Positions 35,517 through 44,529 of a DNA stretch of 64,000 nucleotides are shown here, in pieces. The stretch comes from Variovorax sp. JS1663. GTDB taxonomy: Bacteria; Pseudomonadota; Gammaproteobacteria; Burkholderiales; Burkholderiaceae_C. The notes beneath the pieces were generated by a model, which was not told the origin of the DNA, did no database searches, and worked only from the letters and a program-made list of their open reading frames with translations. The stretch lies in contig NZ_LYMK01000003.1 in NCBI RefSeq assembly GCF_002157355.1, positions 124,001 through 188,000 of the forward strand, in the 5' to 3' direction. Each line of letters begins with the position of its first letter. The stretch's first letter is position 1. The position numbers and the translations under genes are program-made.

Positions 35517-38258
35517 TCAGCCCAGCGCGTGGCGCGCCGCGCGCGCGATGCTCTGGGCATCGACCCCGAAGAACCCGCGCAGTGCCGCCCGCGTGTCGCT
35601 GCGGCCGAAGCCGTCGGTGCCCAGCGTGAGGTAGCGCCGGCCTTGGGGCACGAAGGCGCGGATGCTCTCGGGCACGGCGCGCACGTAGTCGGTCGCGGCG
35701 ATCACCGGTCCGCCGGCGGTGGCCAGTTGCTGCGTCACGAACGGCGTACCGCCGTGGGCCTCGCCGGCCAGCGCGCGCGTCTCGCAGGCCTGGCCGTCGC
35801 GCGCCAGCTCGCTCCAGCTGGTGACGCTGAAGACCTCCGCATCGATGCCTTCCGCAGCCAGTTGTTCCGCGGCCTTGAGCACCTCGGTCAGGATCGCGCC
35901 CGATCCCATCAGCGTGACCCGCTTTCCCTGCCCCGACGGCGCCTTGAAGCGGTAGCAGCCGCGCAGCACGTCGGCTTCCACGCCCGCCGGCAGGTCCGGC
36001 TGCGCGTAGTTCTCGTTCATCAGCGTGACGTAGTAGAAGACGTCCTTCTGGTCGATCATCATCTCGCGGATGCCGGCGTCGACGATCACCGCCATCTCGC
36101 CCGCGAAGGCCGGGTCGTAGGCCTTGCAGTTGGGGATGGTGGCGGCGATCAGGTGGCTCGATCCGTCCTGGTGCTGCAACCCCTCGCCGCCCAGCGTGGT
36201 GCGGCCCGAGGTGGCGCCCAGCAGGAAGCCGCGCGGGCGCTGATCGGCCGCGGCCCAGATCTGGTCGCCCACGCGCTGGAAGCCGAACATCGAGTAGTAG
36301 ATGTAGAAGGGCAGCATCGCCAGCCCGTGCACGCTGTAGCTGGTCGCCGCCGCCGTCCAGCTGGCGATGGCGCCGGCCTCGCTGATGCCCTCCTCCAGGA
36401 TCTGGCCGTCGGTGGCTTCGCGGTACGAGAGCACCGAGCCGATGTCCTCCGGCGCGTAGCGCTGGCCCACGCTGGAGTAGATGCCCACCTGCTTGAACAG
36501 GTTGGCCATGCCGAAGGTGCGCGCCTCGTCGGCCACGATGGGCACGATGCGCGGGCCGAGCACCGGGTCCTTCATGAGGTTGCCCAGCACGCGCACGAAG
36601 GCCATGGTGGTGCTCATCTCCTTGCCGGCGGCGGCGACGGCAAACTGCGCGTAGGCCGCGATCTCCGGCTTGGCGACGGCCTCGCAGGCGGTCTCGCGGC
36701 GCGGCATGCTGCCGCCGAGCGCGGCGCGGCGCGCCAGCAGGTAGCGCATCTCGGGGCTGTCGGCGGCCGGCTTGTAGAAGGCCAGCGACGTGGCCTGCTC
36801 GTCGCTGAGCGGCAGGGCGAAGCGGTTGCGGAACTCGATCAGGTCCGCGTCGTCCAGCTTCTTCTGCGAGTGCGTGGTCATCTTGCCCTGGCCCGCGCTG
36901 CCCATGCCGTAGCCCTTCTTGGTGTGGGCCAGGATCACGGTCGGCTGGCCGCGGTGCGCGGCGGCCGCGGCGTAGGCGGCGTGGATCTTCACCAGGTCAT
37001 GGCCGCCGCGCTTCAGGCGGTCGATCTGCTCGTCGGTGAGGCCTTCCACCAGCCGCGAAAGCGCCTCGTTCTGCCCGAAGAAGTTGTCGCGGTTGAAGCG
37101 GCCATCCTTGGCGGCGAAGGTCTGCATCTGGCCGTCCACCGTGTCGGCGAAGGCGCGCACCAGGGCGCCGCTGGTGTCGCGCGCGAACAGGCCGTCCCAG
37201 TCGCTGCCCCAGACCAGCTTGATCACGTTCCAGCCGGCGCCGGCGAAGAGCTTCTCCAGCTCGTCGATGATGCGGCCGTTGCCGCGCACCGGGCCATCGA
37301 GGCGCTGCAGGTTGCAGTTGACCACCCACACCAGGTTGTCGAGCTTCTCGCGCGCCGCGAGCGTGAGCGCGCTCATGGATTCGGGCTCGTCCATCTCGCC
37401 GTCGCCGAACACGCCCCACACCCGTCGCTTGTCGACGGGTGTTCCATTCTTCTTGCGGCCCGCCTCGCAGTCCAGCAGGTTGCGGTGGGTGAGGTAGCGC
37501 ATGAAGCGCGCGTGGTAGATCGAACTGATCGGCCCGATGCCCATCGAGCCCGTGGGGAACTGCCAGAAGTCCGGCATCAGCCAGGGGTGCGGATAGCTGG
37601 AGAGGCCGCGCGCACCCTGTTCGGGCGCAGTGAGCTCCTGCCGATAGTGCTTGAGGTCTTCTTCCGTCAGCCGGCCCTCGAGGAAGGCGCGCGCATAGAC
37701 GCCCGGCGCGCTGTGCGGCTGGAAGAACACCAGGTCGCCGCGGTGCCCCTCTTGCCCCCCACGCTCCCCCACTTCGTGTGGGTCGCTGCCCCCCCGAGGG
37801 GGGCTCTCGCCGCTCGGGGCGGCCCGTCGCGGCTCGGTCCGCGCACGGAAGAAATGGTTGAAGCCCGTCTCGAACAGGTCCGCCGCGCTCGCATAGCTGG
37901 CGATGTGCCCGCCCAGTTCGCCGTAGGCCTGGTTGGCCCGCACCACCATCGCGAGCGCATTCCAGCGCATCAGCGAGGCCAGGCGCTCCTCGATCGCGAG
38001 GTCGCCGGGGAACGCGGGCTGGGCCTCCACCGCGATGGTGTTGACGTAGGGTGTGGCCAGTTCGGGCTGCCAGCCGATGCGCTGGCTGCGCGCGACGCGC
38101 GCCAACTCGTCCAGCATCCAGCGCGCACGCTCCGGCCCGTGCGTCTCGGCGAGCGAGGCGAAGGCGTCGCGCCATTCGGCGGTTTCGGACGGATCGATGT
38201 CGTTCCTGGGCATGTCGAGCAGGGCGCGCAGCTGGTCAGCGGAGATCGGGGCATTCAT
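35517..38258 (-). CDS. Homodimeric pyruvate dehydrogenase E1-type 2-oxoacid dehydrogenase (AceE/MdeB-like) with an in-frame repeat insertion
   Basis: 913 residues. Thiamine-diphosphate motif GDGEMDEPESMSALTLAARE to VNCNLQRLDGP; transketolase middle domain (PIVADEARTFGMANLFKQVG), and C-terminal domain with GTDGFGRSDTRAALRGFF. No E2 or E3 gene is adjacent, and a divergent Lrp gene precedes it. That layout recalls mdeB/mdeR, so 2-oxobutyrate or another 2-oxoacid is an alternative to pyruvate. Between FFRART and GHRGDLVFFQ, residues about 140-170 are an Arg/Gly/Pro-rich insert that AceE lacks; it is the translation of a dispersed intergenic repeat (37748-37840). The frame stays intact. Confidence 0.88.
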   Translation of the reverse strand: MNAPISADQLRALLDMPRNDIDPSETAEWRDAFASLAETHGPERARWMLDELARVARSQRIGWQPELATPYVNTIAVEAQPAFPGDLAIEERLASLMRWNALAMVVRANQAYGELGGHIASYASAADLFETGFNHFFRARTEPRRAAPSGESPPRGGSDPHEVGERGGQEGHRGDLVFFQPHSAPGVYARAFLEGRLTEEDLKHYRQELTAPEQGARGLSSYPHPWLMPDFWQFPTGSMGIGPISSIYHARFMRYLTHRNLLDCEAGRKKNGTPVDKRRVWGVFGDGEMDEPESMSALTLAAREKLDNLVWVVNCNLQRLDGPVRGNGRIIDELEKLFAGAGWNVIKLVWGSDWDGLFARDTSGALVRAFADTVDGQMQTFAAKDGRFNRDNFFGQNEALSRLVEGLTDEQIDRLKRGGHDLVKIHAAYAAAAAHRGQPTVILAHTKKGYGMGSAGQGKMTTHSQKKLDDADLIEFRNRFALPLSDEQATSLAFYKPAADSPEMRYLLARRAALGGSMPRRETACEAVAKPEIAAYAQFAVAAAGKEMSTTMAFVRVLGNLMKDPVLGPRIVPIVADEARTFGMANLFKQVGIYSSVGQRYAPEDIGSVLSYREATDGQILEEGISEAGAIASWTAAATSYSVHGLAMLPFYIYYSMFGFQRVGDQIWAAADQRPRGFLLGATSGRTTLGGEGLQHQDGSSHLIAATIPNCKAYDPAFAGEMAVIVDAGIREMMIDQKDVFYYVTLMNENYAQPDLPAGVEADVLRGCYRFKAPSGQGKRVTLMGSGAILTEVLKAAEQLAAEGIDAEVFSVTSWSELARDGQACETRALAGEAHGGTPFVTQQLATAGGPVIAATDYVRAVPESIRAFVPQGRRYLTLGTDGFGRSDTRAALRGFFGVDAQSIARAARHALG
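37748..37840. repeat. Dispersed GC-rich repeat, copy inside the E1 gene
   Basis: Contains ACTTCGTGTGGGTCGCTG and the palindromic block CCCCCCCGAGGGGGG, then CGGGGCGGCCCG. It shares these blocks with intergenic copies at 38840-38935 and 47648-47701. Here it is inserted within a conserved coding region without breaking the frame. Confidence 0.65.
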
Positions 38259-38364
38259 GAGCCGCACTTTAGGCCGCGGCGCGTGGAATGAGCTGCTGTT
38301 TCAGCAGGAGATCCTTCCACATCGCAGCATAGAATGCCGTCATTCAGCCATTTTGAAGCATTTC

Positions 38365-38829
38365 ATGCAACTGGACGCGATCGACCTGCGCATCCTCGAC
38401 GAGTTGCAGCGCGACGGCGCGCTCTCCAACGTGGAGCTGGCACGCCGCGTCCACCTCTCGCCCTCGCCCTGCCTGGCGCGGGTGAAGGCACTGGAGACGG
38501 CCGGCGTGATCCAGCGCTACGTGGCGCTGGCCAGTGCGCCCGCGCTGGGCCTGGGGCTCAACGTGTTCATCTCGATCAGCCTGAAGACGCAGAGCAAGAA
38601 GTCGCTGGCCGACTTCGAGCAGCGCATCGCGGAGCACGACGAGGTGATGGAGTGCTACCTGATGACCGGCGACAGCGACTACCTGATCCGGGTCGCCGTG
38701 GCCGACATCGCGGCGCTCGAGAAGTTCATCCTCGAGCAGCTGACGCCCATTGCAGGCATCGAGAAGATCCGCTCGAGCTTTGCGCTCAAGCAGGTGCGCT
38801 ACAAGACGGCGCTGCCGCTTCCGAAATAA
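38365..38829 (+). CDS. Lrp/AsnC-family transcriptional regulator
   Basis: 154 residues. HTH at 5-60 (AIDLRILDELQRDGALSNVE, RVHLSPSPCLARVKALETAG) and the RAM effector domain (MECYLMTGDSDYLIRVAVAD). Full-length and typical. Divergent from the E1-type dehydrogenase, 106 bp between starts, so it most likely controls that gene in response to an amino acid or 2-oxoacid (BkdR/MdeR-like). Confidence 0.9.
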   Translation: MQLDAIDLRILDELQRDGALSNVELARRVHLSPSPCLARVKALETAGVIQRYVALASAPALGLGLNVFISISLKTQSKKSLADFEQRIAEHDEVMECYLMTGDSDYLIRVAVADIAALEKFILEQLTPIAGIEKIRSSFALKQVRYKTALPLPK

Positions 38830-38839
38830 GGCCCCCCGG

Positions 38840-38935
38840 CTTTTCACGAGCTTCGCTCGTGCAACTCCCCCCCCCGAGGGGGAGGCGCGGCTCGCCTTGG
38901 GGCGGCCCGGCGGCGGCCGCCCCCCCCTTGGCCGA
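38840..38935. repeat. Dispersed GC-rich repeat, intergenic copy
   Basis: Contains ACGAGCTTCGCTCGT (a perfect 6-bp-stem hairpin), CCCCCCCCCGAGGGGGAGG and GGGGCGGCCCGGCG. The latter two blocks match the copy in the E1 gene. It lies between convergent lrp and phoX genes and may double as a terminator. Confidence 0.5.
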
Positions 38936-38948
38936 GTCTGCGCGAGGC

Positions 38949-41222
38949 TCAGAGGCCCACGAGGCCGCCGTCGTCCTTCGTGATCACGATCGTGGCCGAG
39001 CGCGGACGCGCGTTGCCGCCATCGGGCCAGTGGCTGCCGAACTGGGCCGGGTTGCCGATGTTGCCCACCGGCGTGGTCTCGCCCGGGTGCTGGATGTTCA
39101 CGAACAGCGCGCGGCCGTCGCCCGACTCGGCGATGCCGGTGATCTCGCAGTCCTTCGGCCCCACCAGGAAGCGGCGCAGTCCGTCCGTGCCCGGCGCCTT
39201 GCCGATGAAGGTGGCCTGCTGGCGCGTGGTCGCGCCATCGACGTTGGTGATGGTCTTCGCCGCGCCGTCGCCGACCTTGCCCGGCAGCGCGGCCAGCAGC
39301 ATGCAGTTGGTCACGTCGGTGTAGGCGCCGTCGTCCGTCTCCAGCCACAGCAGGCCGGCGGTGGCCTGGCTGAACCACATGCCGTCGGGGCTGGAGAAGT
39401 CGTTGTCGGCGACCAGGCCCGAGAGGTTGATGTCGGCCGAGGCGGTGGCACGCGCGCCGAAGAGGTACACGTCCCACGTGAAGCTCAGCGCCGCCGGATT
39501 GCCGCCGTCATCCGCGAAGCGCACGATGTGGCCGTTGGGGTTGCCGGTCTGGGCCGTGGCGGCCGCCCCCTTGGGATCGTTGTAGTAGCGCGGATTGGCC
39601 GCGTCGGTGGCGGCGATGGGGCGCGAACTGGCGTTGGTGTTGGTCAGCGTCACGTAGACCTCGCCGGTCTTCGGGTTGACGGCCGTCCACTCGGGGCGGT
39701 CCATCCTGGTGGCGCCGGCGGCATCGGCGGCCAGGCGAGCGTTGACCACCACGTCGGCCGCGTCGGCGAAGGCATAGGCCGCGTTGCCGGCGGTGATGCC
39801 GTTGACGCCCAGCTTGAGCTCCAGCCAGGCGCCGGTGCCGTCGGCGTTGAACCTGGCCACGTAGAGGCGGCCGTCGTCCATGTACTTGTCGCCGGCGGCC
39901 ATGCCGCCGCCAATGTCGGCCGCATCCCAGTTCTTCGTCGACACGAACTTGTAGATGTACTCGTTGCGCGAGTCGTCGCCCATATACCAGACCAGCGGCT
40001 TGCCGACCACGACCGGGCCGAGGCAGGCGCCTTCGTGCCCGAAGCGGCCGAGCGCGGTGCGCTTCTTCGGCGTGCTGCCGGGCGTGAAGGGATCGATCTC
40101 CACCACCCAGCCGTAGGTGTTGGCGCCGTTGCGGTAGTCGTCCGCGGAGGTCGCGGCGCCGGTGATCACCTCGGTGTTCCAGCGGCCGTAGAGGCCGTCG
40201 GAGGTGTCGGGCGTGACGGTGGCCCACAGCTCGCGGCCGGTGCCGGCGACGCCGTAGCGGGTGAAGGAAGCGATCTCCCTGGCGCTGCGGTTCAGGTTGT
40301 CGGTCGCGACGATGCGGCGGAAGTAGCCGGCCCAGTTCTCCTCGCAGGTGAGGTAGGTGCCCCACGGGGTGGTGCCGTTGGCGCAGTTGTTGAGCGTGCC
40401 CCGGGTCTTGCTGCCGTCGGTCGAGAACTTGGTCTTCAGGTAGTCGGTCTTGGCGGCCGGGCCGGAGAAGGCCATCTCGGTCAGCGTGTGGACGCGCCGG
40501 TTGAAGGCGGAGTCCTGCTTGTAGCTCCAGGCGCCGGCGCTCTTGTTGACCTCGATCACGCTCACGCCGTGCAGGTAGAACTCGCGCAGCACTTCATCGG
40601 GCACGGTGCGCACCTGCGCGTTGCCGGTGCCGGTGGTGGTCTGGCCGGTGGGGTGCAGGAACAGCGGCGTGATGGCTTCGTGGTTCATCACCAGCAGGCC
40701 GCGCGAAGCGGCGGCCGCGTCCCACTTGTTCGAGGCGTTGATGCCGAAGAAGGTCATGCCGTCGTGGTGGTCGCCCGCGCGGCGGTCGTAGGTGGCAGCC
40801 GCATCGGTGCCGTCGTTGGCATAGGCCGGCACGCCGGTCGCGATCGGATCGCCGAGGCGGTACAGCACGGTGGCGGTGTAGCCGGCAGGCACGGCGACCA
40901 CGTCGGCCAGGCTCTTGGACACGGCGCCGAAGCCGAGCTTGGGCGAGGCGGGCGCAGGGGCCGGCGCGGGAGCGGGCGGTGCCGGTGTCGGTGCCGGCGC
41001 GGGGGCCGGCGCAGGCGGCAGCACGGGGAAGCCGCCGCCGCTGCCGCCTCCGCCGCAGGCCTGCAGCAGGGCGGCGCCGGCGGTGCCGACGCCGAAGCCG
41101 AGCAGATGACGGCGGTTCAGGCGCGAAGCGACGATGTCGTTGAAGGCGGGGTTGTTGGTCGTGTTGTGGCCGATGTCATCGGGGTCGACGGCAGCGACGT
41201 CCTGCCGGGTCTTGGCGGTCAT
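38949..41222 (-). CDS. phoX: PhoX-family alkaline phosphatase, Tat-exported, probable lipoprotein
   Basis: 757 residues. The N-terminal Tat signal RLNRRHLLGFGVGTAGAALL runs into LLQACGGGG, a lipobox-like cleavage site. A Pro-Ala linker of about 30 residues (tandem PAPA units) follows. The PhoX/DUF839 domain includes GINASNKWDAAA, YLTCEENWAGYF with a metal-ligand Glu type segment, RFGHEGACLGPVVVGKPLVW and SPDGMWFSQATAGLLWLET. Family members are Ca/Fe-dependent phosphomonoesterases acting outside the inner membrane, often induced by phosphate starvation. No Pho box was identified. Confidence 0.88.
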   Translation of the reverse strand: MTAKTRQDVAAVDPDDIGHNTTNNPAFNDIVASRLNRRHLLGFGVGTAGAALLQACGGGGSGGGFPVLPPAPAPAPAPTPAPPAPAPAPAPASPKLGFGAVSKSLADVVAVPAGYTATVLYRLGDPIATGVPAYANDGTDAAATYDRRAGDHHDGMTFFGINASNKWDAAAASRGLLVMNHEAITPLFLHPTGQTTTGTGNAQVRTVPDEVLREFYLHGVSVIEVNKSAGAWSYKQDSAFNRRVHTLTEMAFSGPAAKTDYLKTKFSTDGSKTRGTLNNCANGTTPWGTYLTCEENWAGYFRRIVATDNLNRSAREIASFTRYGVAGTGRELWATVTPDTSDGLYGRWNTEVITGAATSADDYRNGANTYGWVVEIDPFTPGSTPKKRTALGRFGHEGACLGPVVVGKPLVWYMGDDSRNEYIYKFVSTKNWDAADIGGGMAAGDKYMDDGRLYVARFNADGTGAWLELKLGVNGITAGNAAYAFADAADVVVNARLAADAAGATRMDRPEWTAVNPKTGEVYVTLTNTNASSRPIAATDAANPRYYNDPKGAAATAQTGNPNGHIVRFADDGGNPAALSFTWDVYLFGARATASADINLSGLVADNDFSSPDGMWFSQATAGLLWLETDDGAYTDVTNCMLLAALPGKVGDGAAKTITNVDGATTRQQATFIGKAPGTDGLRRFLVGPKDCEITGIAESGDGRALFVNIQHPGETTPVGNIGNPAQFGSHWPDGGNARPRSATIVITKDDGGLVGL

Positions 41223-41351
41223 GCGTACTTCTTTCTGTGGGGCATGGTTGAAAAACCCCGGTACGCTAAAAGTTCAATATGACGTCAGGAAGTCAGGCTC
41301 CGGTCAGGCCTGCAGCACGGCGGTCTTTCACGCCGCGCAGGCGTGCGCCGC

Positions 41352-42566
41352 TCAGTGCGCCTGCTGCAGCAGGCGGACCGCGGCCTCGTACACCGCGGTG
41401 TTGTGGAAGGCCGCGAGGGCCGCGGCGAGCAGGGCCATGGAGGCGGCCAGGCCGCCCGGCAGGACGCGGATGGAGAACACCGCCACCGCCATCAAGAGCG
41501 GCAGGAAATGCGCGGCGTAGAGGAAGGTCTCCTCGCCATAGACCAGGTGCAGCAGCACTTGCGCGGCCAGCGTCAGCCCCAGCACCGCGGCGAAGCGGCG
41601 CCACTCCGGCGAGCGCGCCAGTCCCCACGCGCCGGCCAGCAGCAGCAGTGTCCACAGGCCGAGCGCGGCCATGCCGATCCAGCCGCCCGAGCCCGGGGAG
41701 CTCAGCTGGACCGTGAGCTGCGGCAGCTGCTGCAGTTGGTCGGCGGGCAGGGCCAGCACCTCTGGCAGGCTGAAGGTCGACCAGAACATGCCCGCGAGCT
41801 TGTCCAGCCAGGTGCCGGACTCTTTCAGGTTCATGTAGTCGAGCTCCTCGCGGCTGCCGAGGAAGAAGAACTTGGCGTAGCTGTAGAGCAGGCGCTGCGG
41901 CACCGTGAGCGCCGCCACCACGGCGAAGGCAATGGCGCTGAGCCCGAGCGCGCGCCGCCAGGGCCGCTGGACCACCGCCAGCGCCAGCCCCGCCACCCAG
42001 TTGGTGATGGTGATGGCCAGGCTGGCAATGCTGGCGCCGACGATGAGGCGGTCGCTCACCGGCCGGTGCGCGGCCAGCGCAGCAACCAGCAGCACCCACA
42101 AGAGGGTGAGCGAGCCCGGCGCGTAGGTCTCGGGCACCGAGAACCAGAACAGAAAGCCCGCGCTCCCGATCGCCATCAGCGAGAAGCAGGCCGCGGCGAA
42201 GCGGCCGCAGCCGAGCAGACGGCACAGCGCATAGAAGCCGAAGACCCACAGCACGGCCACCGCCCCGATGAAGCGCATCGCCGCCTGCAGGTCGCTGCCC
42301 GGCCACAGCAGGCGCAGGCCGCTGACGGCGGGGTGGATGAGGATCGAGGCGATCGGATGGACCTTGGTGCGGTAATGGTTGCTGCCCGCGTCCACCATGT
42401 TGGCGAGCACGCGCGGCATGTCGGCCTGGAACCAGGCGTCGAAGCCCTGCGCGCGCGCGAAGAGCGCTGCCGGCAGCTGGCGCGTCAGCGTCGCCAGCAG
42501 CGCCAGCGCCAGCACGGAGAGCAGCGCGGCCAGCAGCACATCCCAGGCGATTCCGCGTTCCTTCAT
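41352..42566 (-). CDS. Polytopic membrane protein, possible polyprenyl-sugar-dependent glycosyltransferase
   Basis: 404 residues with about ten hydrophobic helices. After the first helix comes an external loop with FDAWFQADMPRVLANMVDAG and HYRTKVHPIASILIHP. A short acidic or HxxH-type first loop recalls GT-C glycosyltransferases such as ArnT, but the family is not certain. Its start overlaps the HAD-UbiA stop by one base (TGATG), so it is translated with that gene. The context suggests use of a polyprenyl-phosphate sugar donor. Confidence 0.7.
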   Translation of the reverse strand: MKERGIAWDVLLAALLSVLALALLATLTRQLPAALFARAQGFDAWFQADMPRVLANMVDAGSNHYRTKVHPIASILIHPAVSGLRLLWPGSDLQAAMRFIGAVAVLWVFGFYALCRLLGCGRFAAACFSLMAIGSAGFLFWFSVPETYAPGSLTLLWVLLVAALAAHRPVSDRLIVGASIASLAITITNWVAGLALAVVQRPWRRALGLSAIAFAVVAALTVPQRLLYSYAKFFFLGSREELDYMNLKESGTWLDKLAGMFWSTFSLPEVLALPADQLQQLPQLTVQLSSPGSGGWIGMAALGLWTLLLLAGAWGLARSPEWRRFAAVLGLTLAAQVLLHLVYGEETFLYAAHFLPLLMAVAVFSIRVLPGGLAASMALLAAALAAFHNTAVYEAAVRLLQQAH

Positions 42567-43981
42567 CAATCCGCCATCCACAGCGCGGCCGCGCCGATCC
42601 CCAGTGCCAGCCGGCTGACCCAGTCGCGCGCGGCGAAGACCACGGGGTCGTCGTGCAGCGCGCCCCGGATCGCCTTGAGCCAGATGCGCATGGTCCAGAA
42701 CAGGAAGACCGGGATCAGCACCCACAGGTACTCGGGATCCTCGTAGCGCGCCAGCATCTCCTGGTCGTGCAGGTAGAGGCCGAGCAGCAGCGCCGCCATC
42801 TGCCCGGCGGCCACGCCGGCGCACAGCACGAAGGGCAGGTCGACGGGGTGGTAGCCGCGGTCGCGCTTCATGCGCGTGACCTCCTGCACGGAGCCGCTGA
42901 GCTCCACGTAGCGCTTGGCCAGCGCCAGGCTCAGGAAGATGAACATCGAGAACGAGAGGATCCAGAACGACAGCGGCAGCCCCGTAGCCGCGGCGCCCGC
43001 CGCCACGCGCACGGTGTAGAGCCCGGCGAGGGTGAACACGTCCACCACCGCGCGGCGCTTGAGGAAGAGCGAATAGGCGGTGGTGAGCGCCATGTAGAAC
43101 AGCAGCACACTCACGAAGGCCGTCGGCAGCAGCGCGATCGACAGGCCCAGCGAGGCCGCGCACAGCAGGCCCGCCATCCTCAGGCCGGTGGAGGCCGTGA
43201 TCTCGCCGGAGGCAAAGGGCCGCAGCCGCTTGCGCGGATGGCGCCGGTCGGATTCGAGGTCGAGCAGGTCGTTGAGGACGTAGATGCCCGAGGCCATCAG
43301 GCCGAAGGCCAGGAAGGCGAGCGCGGCATGGAACAGGATCGGCTGCGTCAGCTCGTGCAGCACCGGCATCAGCGGCAGGAAGATCAGCACGTTCTTCAGC
43401 CACTGGTGCAGGCGCATGCCGTAGAGGCAGCGCCGCAGCGAGGGGCGCGGCGGCACGATGCGCGCCGCCACCGTGGTCAGCTCCGCGGCGCGGCGCGCCA
43501 GCGCATCGGAGCGGCTGACCACCACCGCAGCCTCGGCACCTCGCCAGACAGAGAGGTCCACCGGCCCGTTGCCGGCGTAGGTGAAAGGTTGTCCGCCGGC
43601 GTCGGCCTCGATCGCCGCACGCTTGCCGGCGCCGCGCAGGTTGCGTTCGCCGTCGGAGGCGAGCACCGCGTCGAACAGGCCCAGGTGCGCGGCCACCGCG
43701 CGCGCCAGGCGCCCGTCGGCCGCCGTGGCCAGCACGGTGCGCCGGCCGTCGGCGCGGGCGCGGCGCACGAGCTCGATCACCTCGGGCCGGTAGGGCAGCG
43801 TCTCCGCGTCGAGGGTGACGCGGCTGGCCACCTCCTGCTTGAACGCGGCTCGCCCGCGCAGCAGCCACAGCGGCAGCGAGAACAGCGCACGCGGCTCGAC
43901 GCGCGCCAGCTGCAGCAGGGACTCCTGCAGCGAGTCGGTGGCGATCAGCGTGCCGTCGAGGTCGACGTAGAGCGTGTTCAT
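42566..43981 (-). CDS. HAD phosphatase-UbiA prenyltransferase fusion (DPPR-synthase-like)
   Basis: 471 residues. Residues 1-190 form a HAD domain (YVDLDGTLIATDSL nucleophile, LATAADGRLARAVAAHLG, FTYAGNGPVDLSVW). Residues 200-471 form a UbiA-type prenyltransferase with eight or nine helices and both Asp-rich sites, YVLNDLLDLESDRRHPRK and AKRYVELSGSVQE. The ESDRRHPRKRLRP motif is like that of mycobacterial decaprenyl-phosphoryl phosphoribose synthase. Inference: it attaches a phosphosugar to a polyprenyl phosphate and removes the phosphate with its HAD part. Confidence 0.8.
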   Translation of the reverse strand: MNTLYVDLDGTLIATDSLQESLLQLARVEPRALFSLPLWLLRGRAAFKQEVASRVTLDAETLPYRPEVIELVRRARADGRRTVLATAADGRLARAVAAHLGLFDAVLASDGERNLRGAGKRAAIEADAGGQPFTYAGNGPVDLSVWRGAEAAVVVSRSDALARRAAELTTVAARIVPPRPSLRRCLYGMRLHQWLKNVLIFLPLMPVLHELTQPILFHAALAFLAFGLMASGIYVLNDLLDLESDRRHPRKRLRPFASGEITASTGLRMAGLLCAASLGLSIALLPTAFVSVLLFYMALTTAYSLFLKRRAVVDVFTLAGLYTVRVAAGAAATGLPLSFWILSFSMFIFLSLALAKRYVELSGSVQEVTRMKRDRGYHPVDLPFVLCAGVAAGQMAALLLGLYLHDQEMLARYEDPEYLWVLIPVFLFWTMRIWLKAIRGALHDDPVVFAARDWVSRLALGIGAAALWMAD

Positions 43982-44103
43982 TGGAGTACCTCCGCGCTGT
44001 GCGCTGCGGCATTCGCCTTCGGAACGGCCGTGCGGCTCACTGGAGTACCTTCGCCTGCGGCTGCGGCTGCGGTATTCGCCTTCGGAACGGCCGTGCGGCT
44101 CAT
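43978..44103 (-). CDS. 41-codon leader-like frame built from a duplicated unit
   Basis: Starts MSRTAVPKANTAAAAAGEG, then repeats with VSRTAVPKANAAAHSAEVLQ and stops at TGA overlapping the ATG of the HAD-UbiA gene by 4 bp. It starts 5 bp after the SMR gene. No visible Shine-Dalgarno, low complexity, and it may exist only to couple translation across the gap or be a by-product of the repeat. Confidence 0.35.
   Translation of the reverse strand: MSRTAVPKANTAAAAAGEGTPVSRTAVPKANAAAHSAEVLQ
43982..44102. repeat. Tandem duplication of a ~60-bp unit
   Basis: Two units, about 43982-44040 and 44041-44102. Each begins TGGAGTACCT and ends with the identical 30-mer starting ATTCGCCTTCGGAACGGC, differing mainly in the middle (GCGCTGTGCGC versus CCTGCGGCTGCGG). 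Fills the whole gap between the SMR and HAD-UbiA genes. Confidence 0.85.
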
Positions 44104-44108
44104 GACTC

Positions 44109-44483
44109 TCACCCTCGGCTCAAGACCACGACACCCACCAGGATGATGGCGATGCCGAGCACGCGGTTGCCGGTGAGCGGCTCGCCGAAGATCTGCCAGG
44201 CCAGCAGGGCCGCGATGACGTAGCCCATCGACAGCATGGGATAGGCCACCGTCACGTCCACCCGCGTCAGCGCCAGGATCCAGAGCCCGGCGCTGATGAA
44301 ATAGCAGACGAGGCCGAGCAGCACCCACGGCTGCGTGCCCGCGTTCCAGGCGGCGGCCGTGAGCGACGCCAGGCTGCCCATCGACACATGCCCCAGCGTC
44401 TTGGCACCCGCCTTGAGCAGCAGCTGCGCCACCGAATTCAGCAGCACGCCCGCGAAGATGATCGAGAAGGTGTGAAGCGTCAT
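44109..44483 (-). CDS. SMR/EamA-type four-helix membrane transporter (ArnE/EmrE-like)
   Basis: 124 residues, four hydrophobic helices: TFSIIFAGVLLNSVAQLLLK, WVLLGLVCYFISAGLWILAL, VDVTVAYPMLSMGYVIAALL and VLGIAIILVGVVVL. The Pro-Met-Leu-Ser segment in helix 3 is typical. Downstream genes are a polyprenyl-phosphate transferase and a possible GT-C enzyme, so a flippase for a lipid-linked sugar is more likely than drug export. Confidence 0.8.
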   Translation of the reverse strand: MTLHTFSIIFAGVLLNSVAQLLLKAGAKTLGHVSMGSLASLTAAAWNAGTQPWVLLGLVCYFISAGLWILALTRVDVTVAYPMLSMGYVIAALLAWQIFGEPLTGNRVLGIAIILVGVVVLSRG

Positions 44484-44529
44484 CGTGATTCCTGCCCTGT
44501 AGAGGCAGGAATCATGCCGCGCAATTTTT

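Noticed and set aside
40960-41035. Pro-Ala repeat as a mini-satellite or CRISPR-like array
   Set aside because: It encodes the linker after the lipobox of PhoX; degenerate short coding repeat only.
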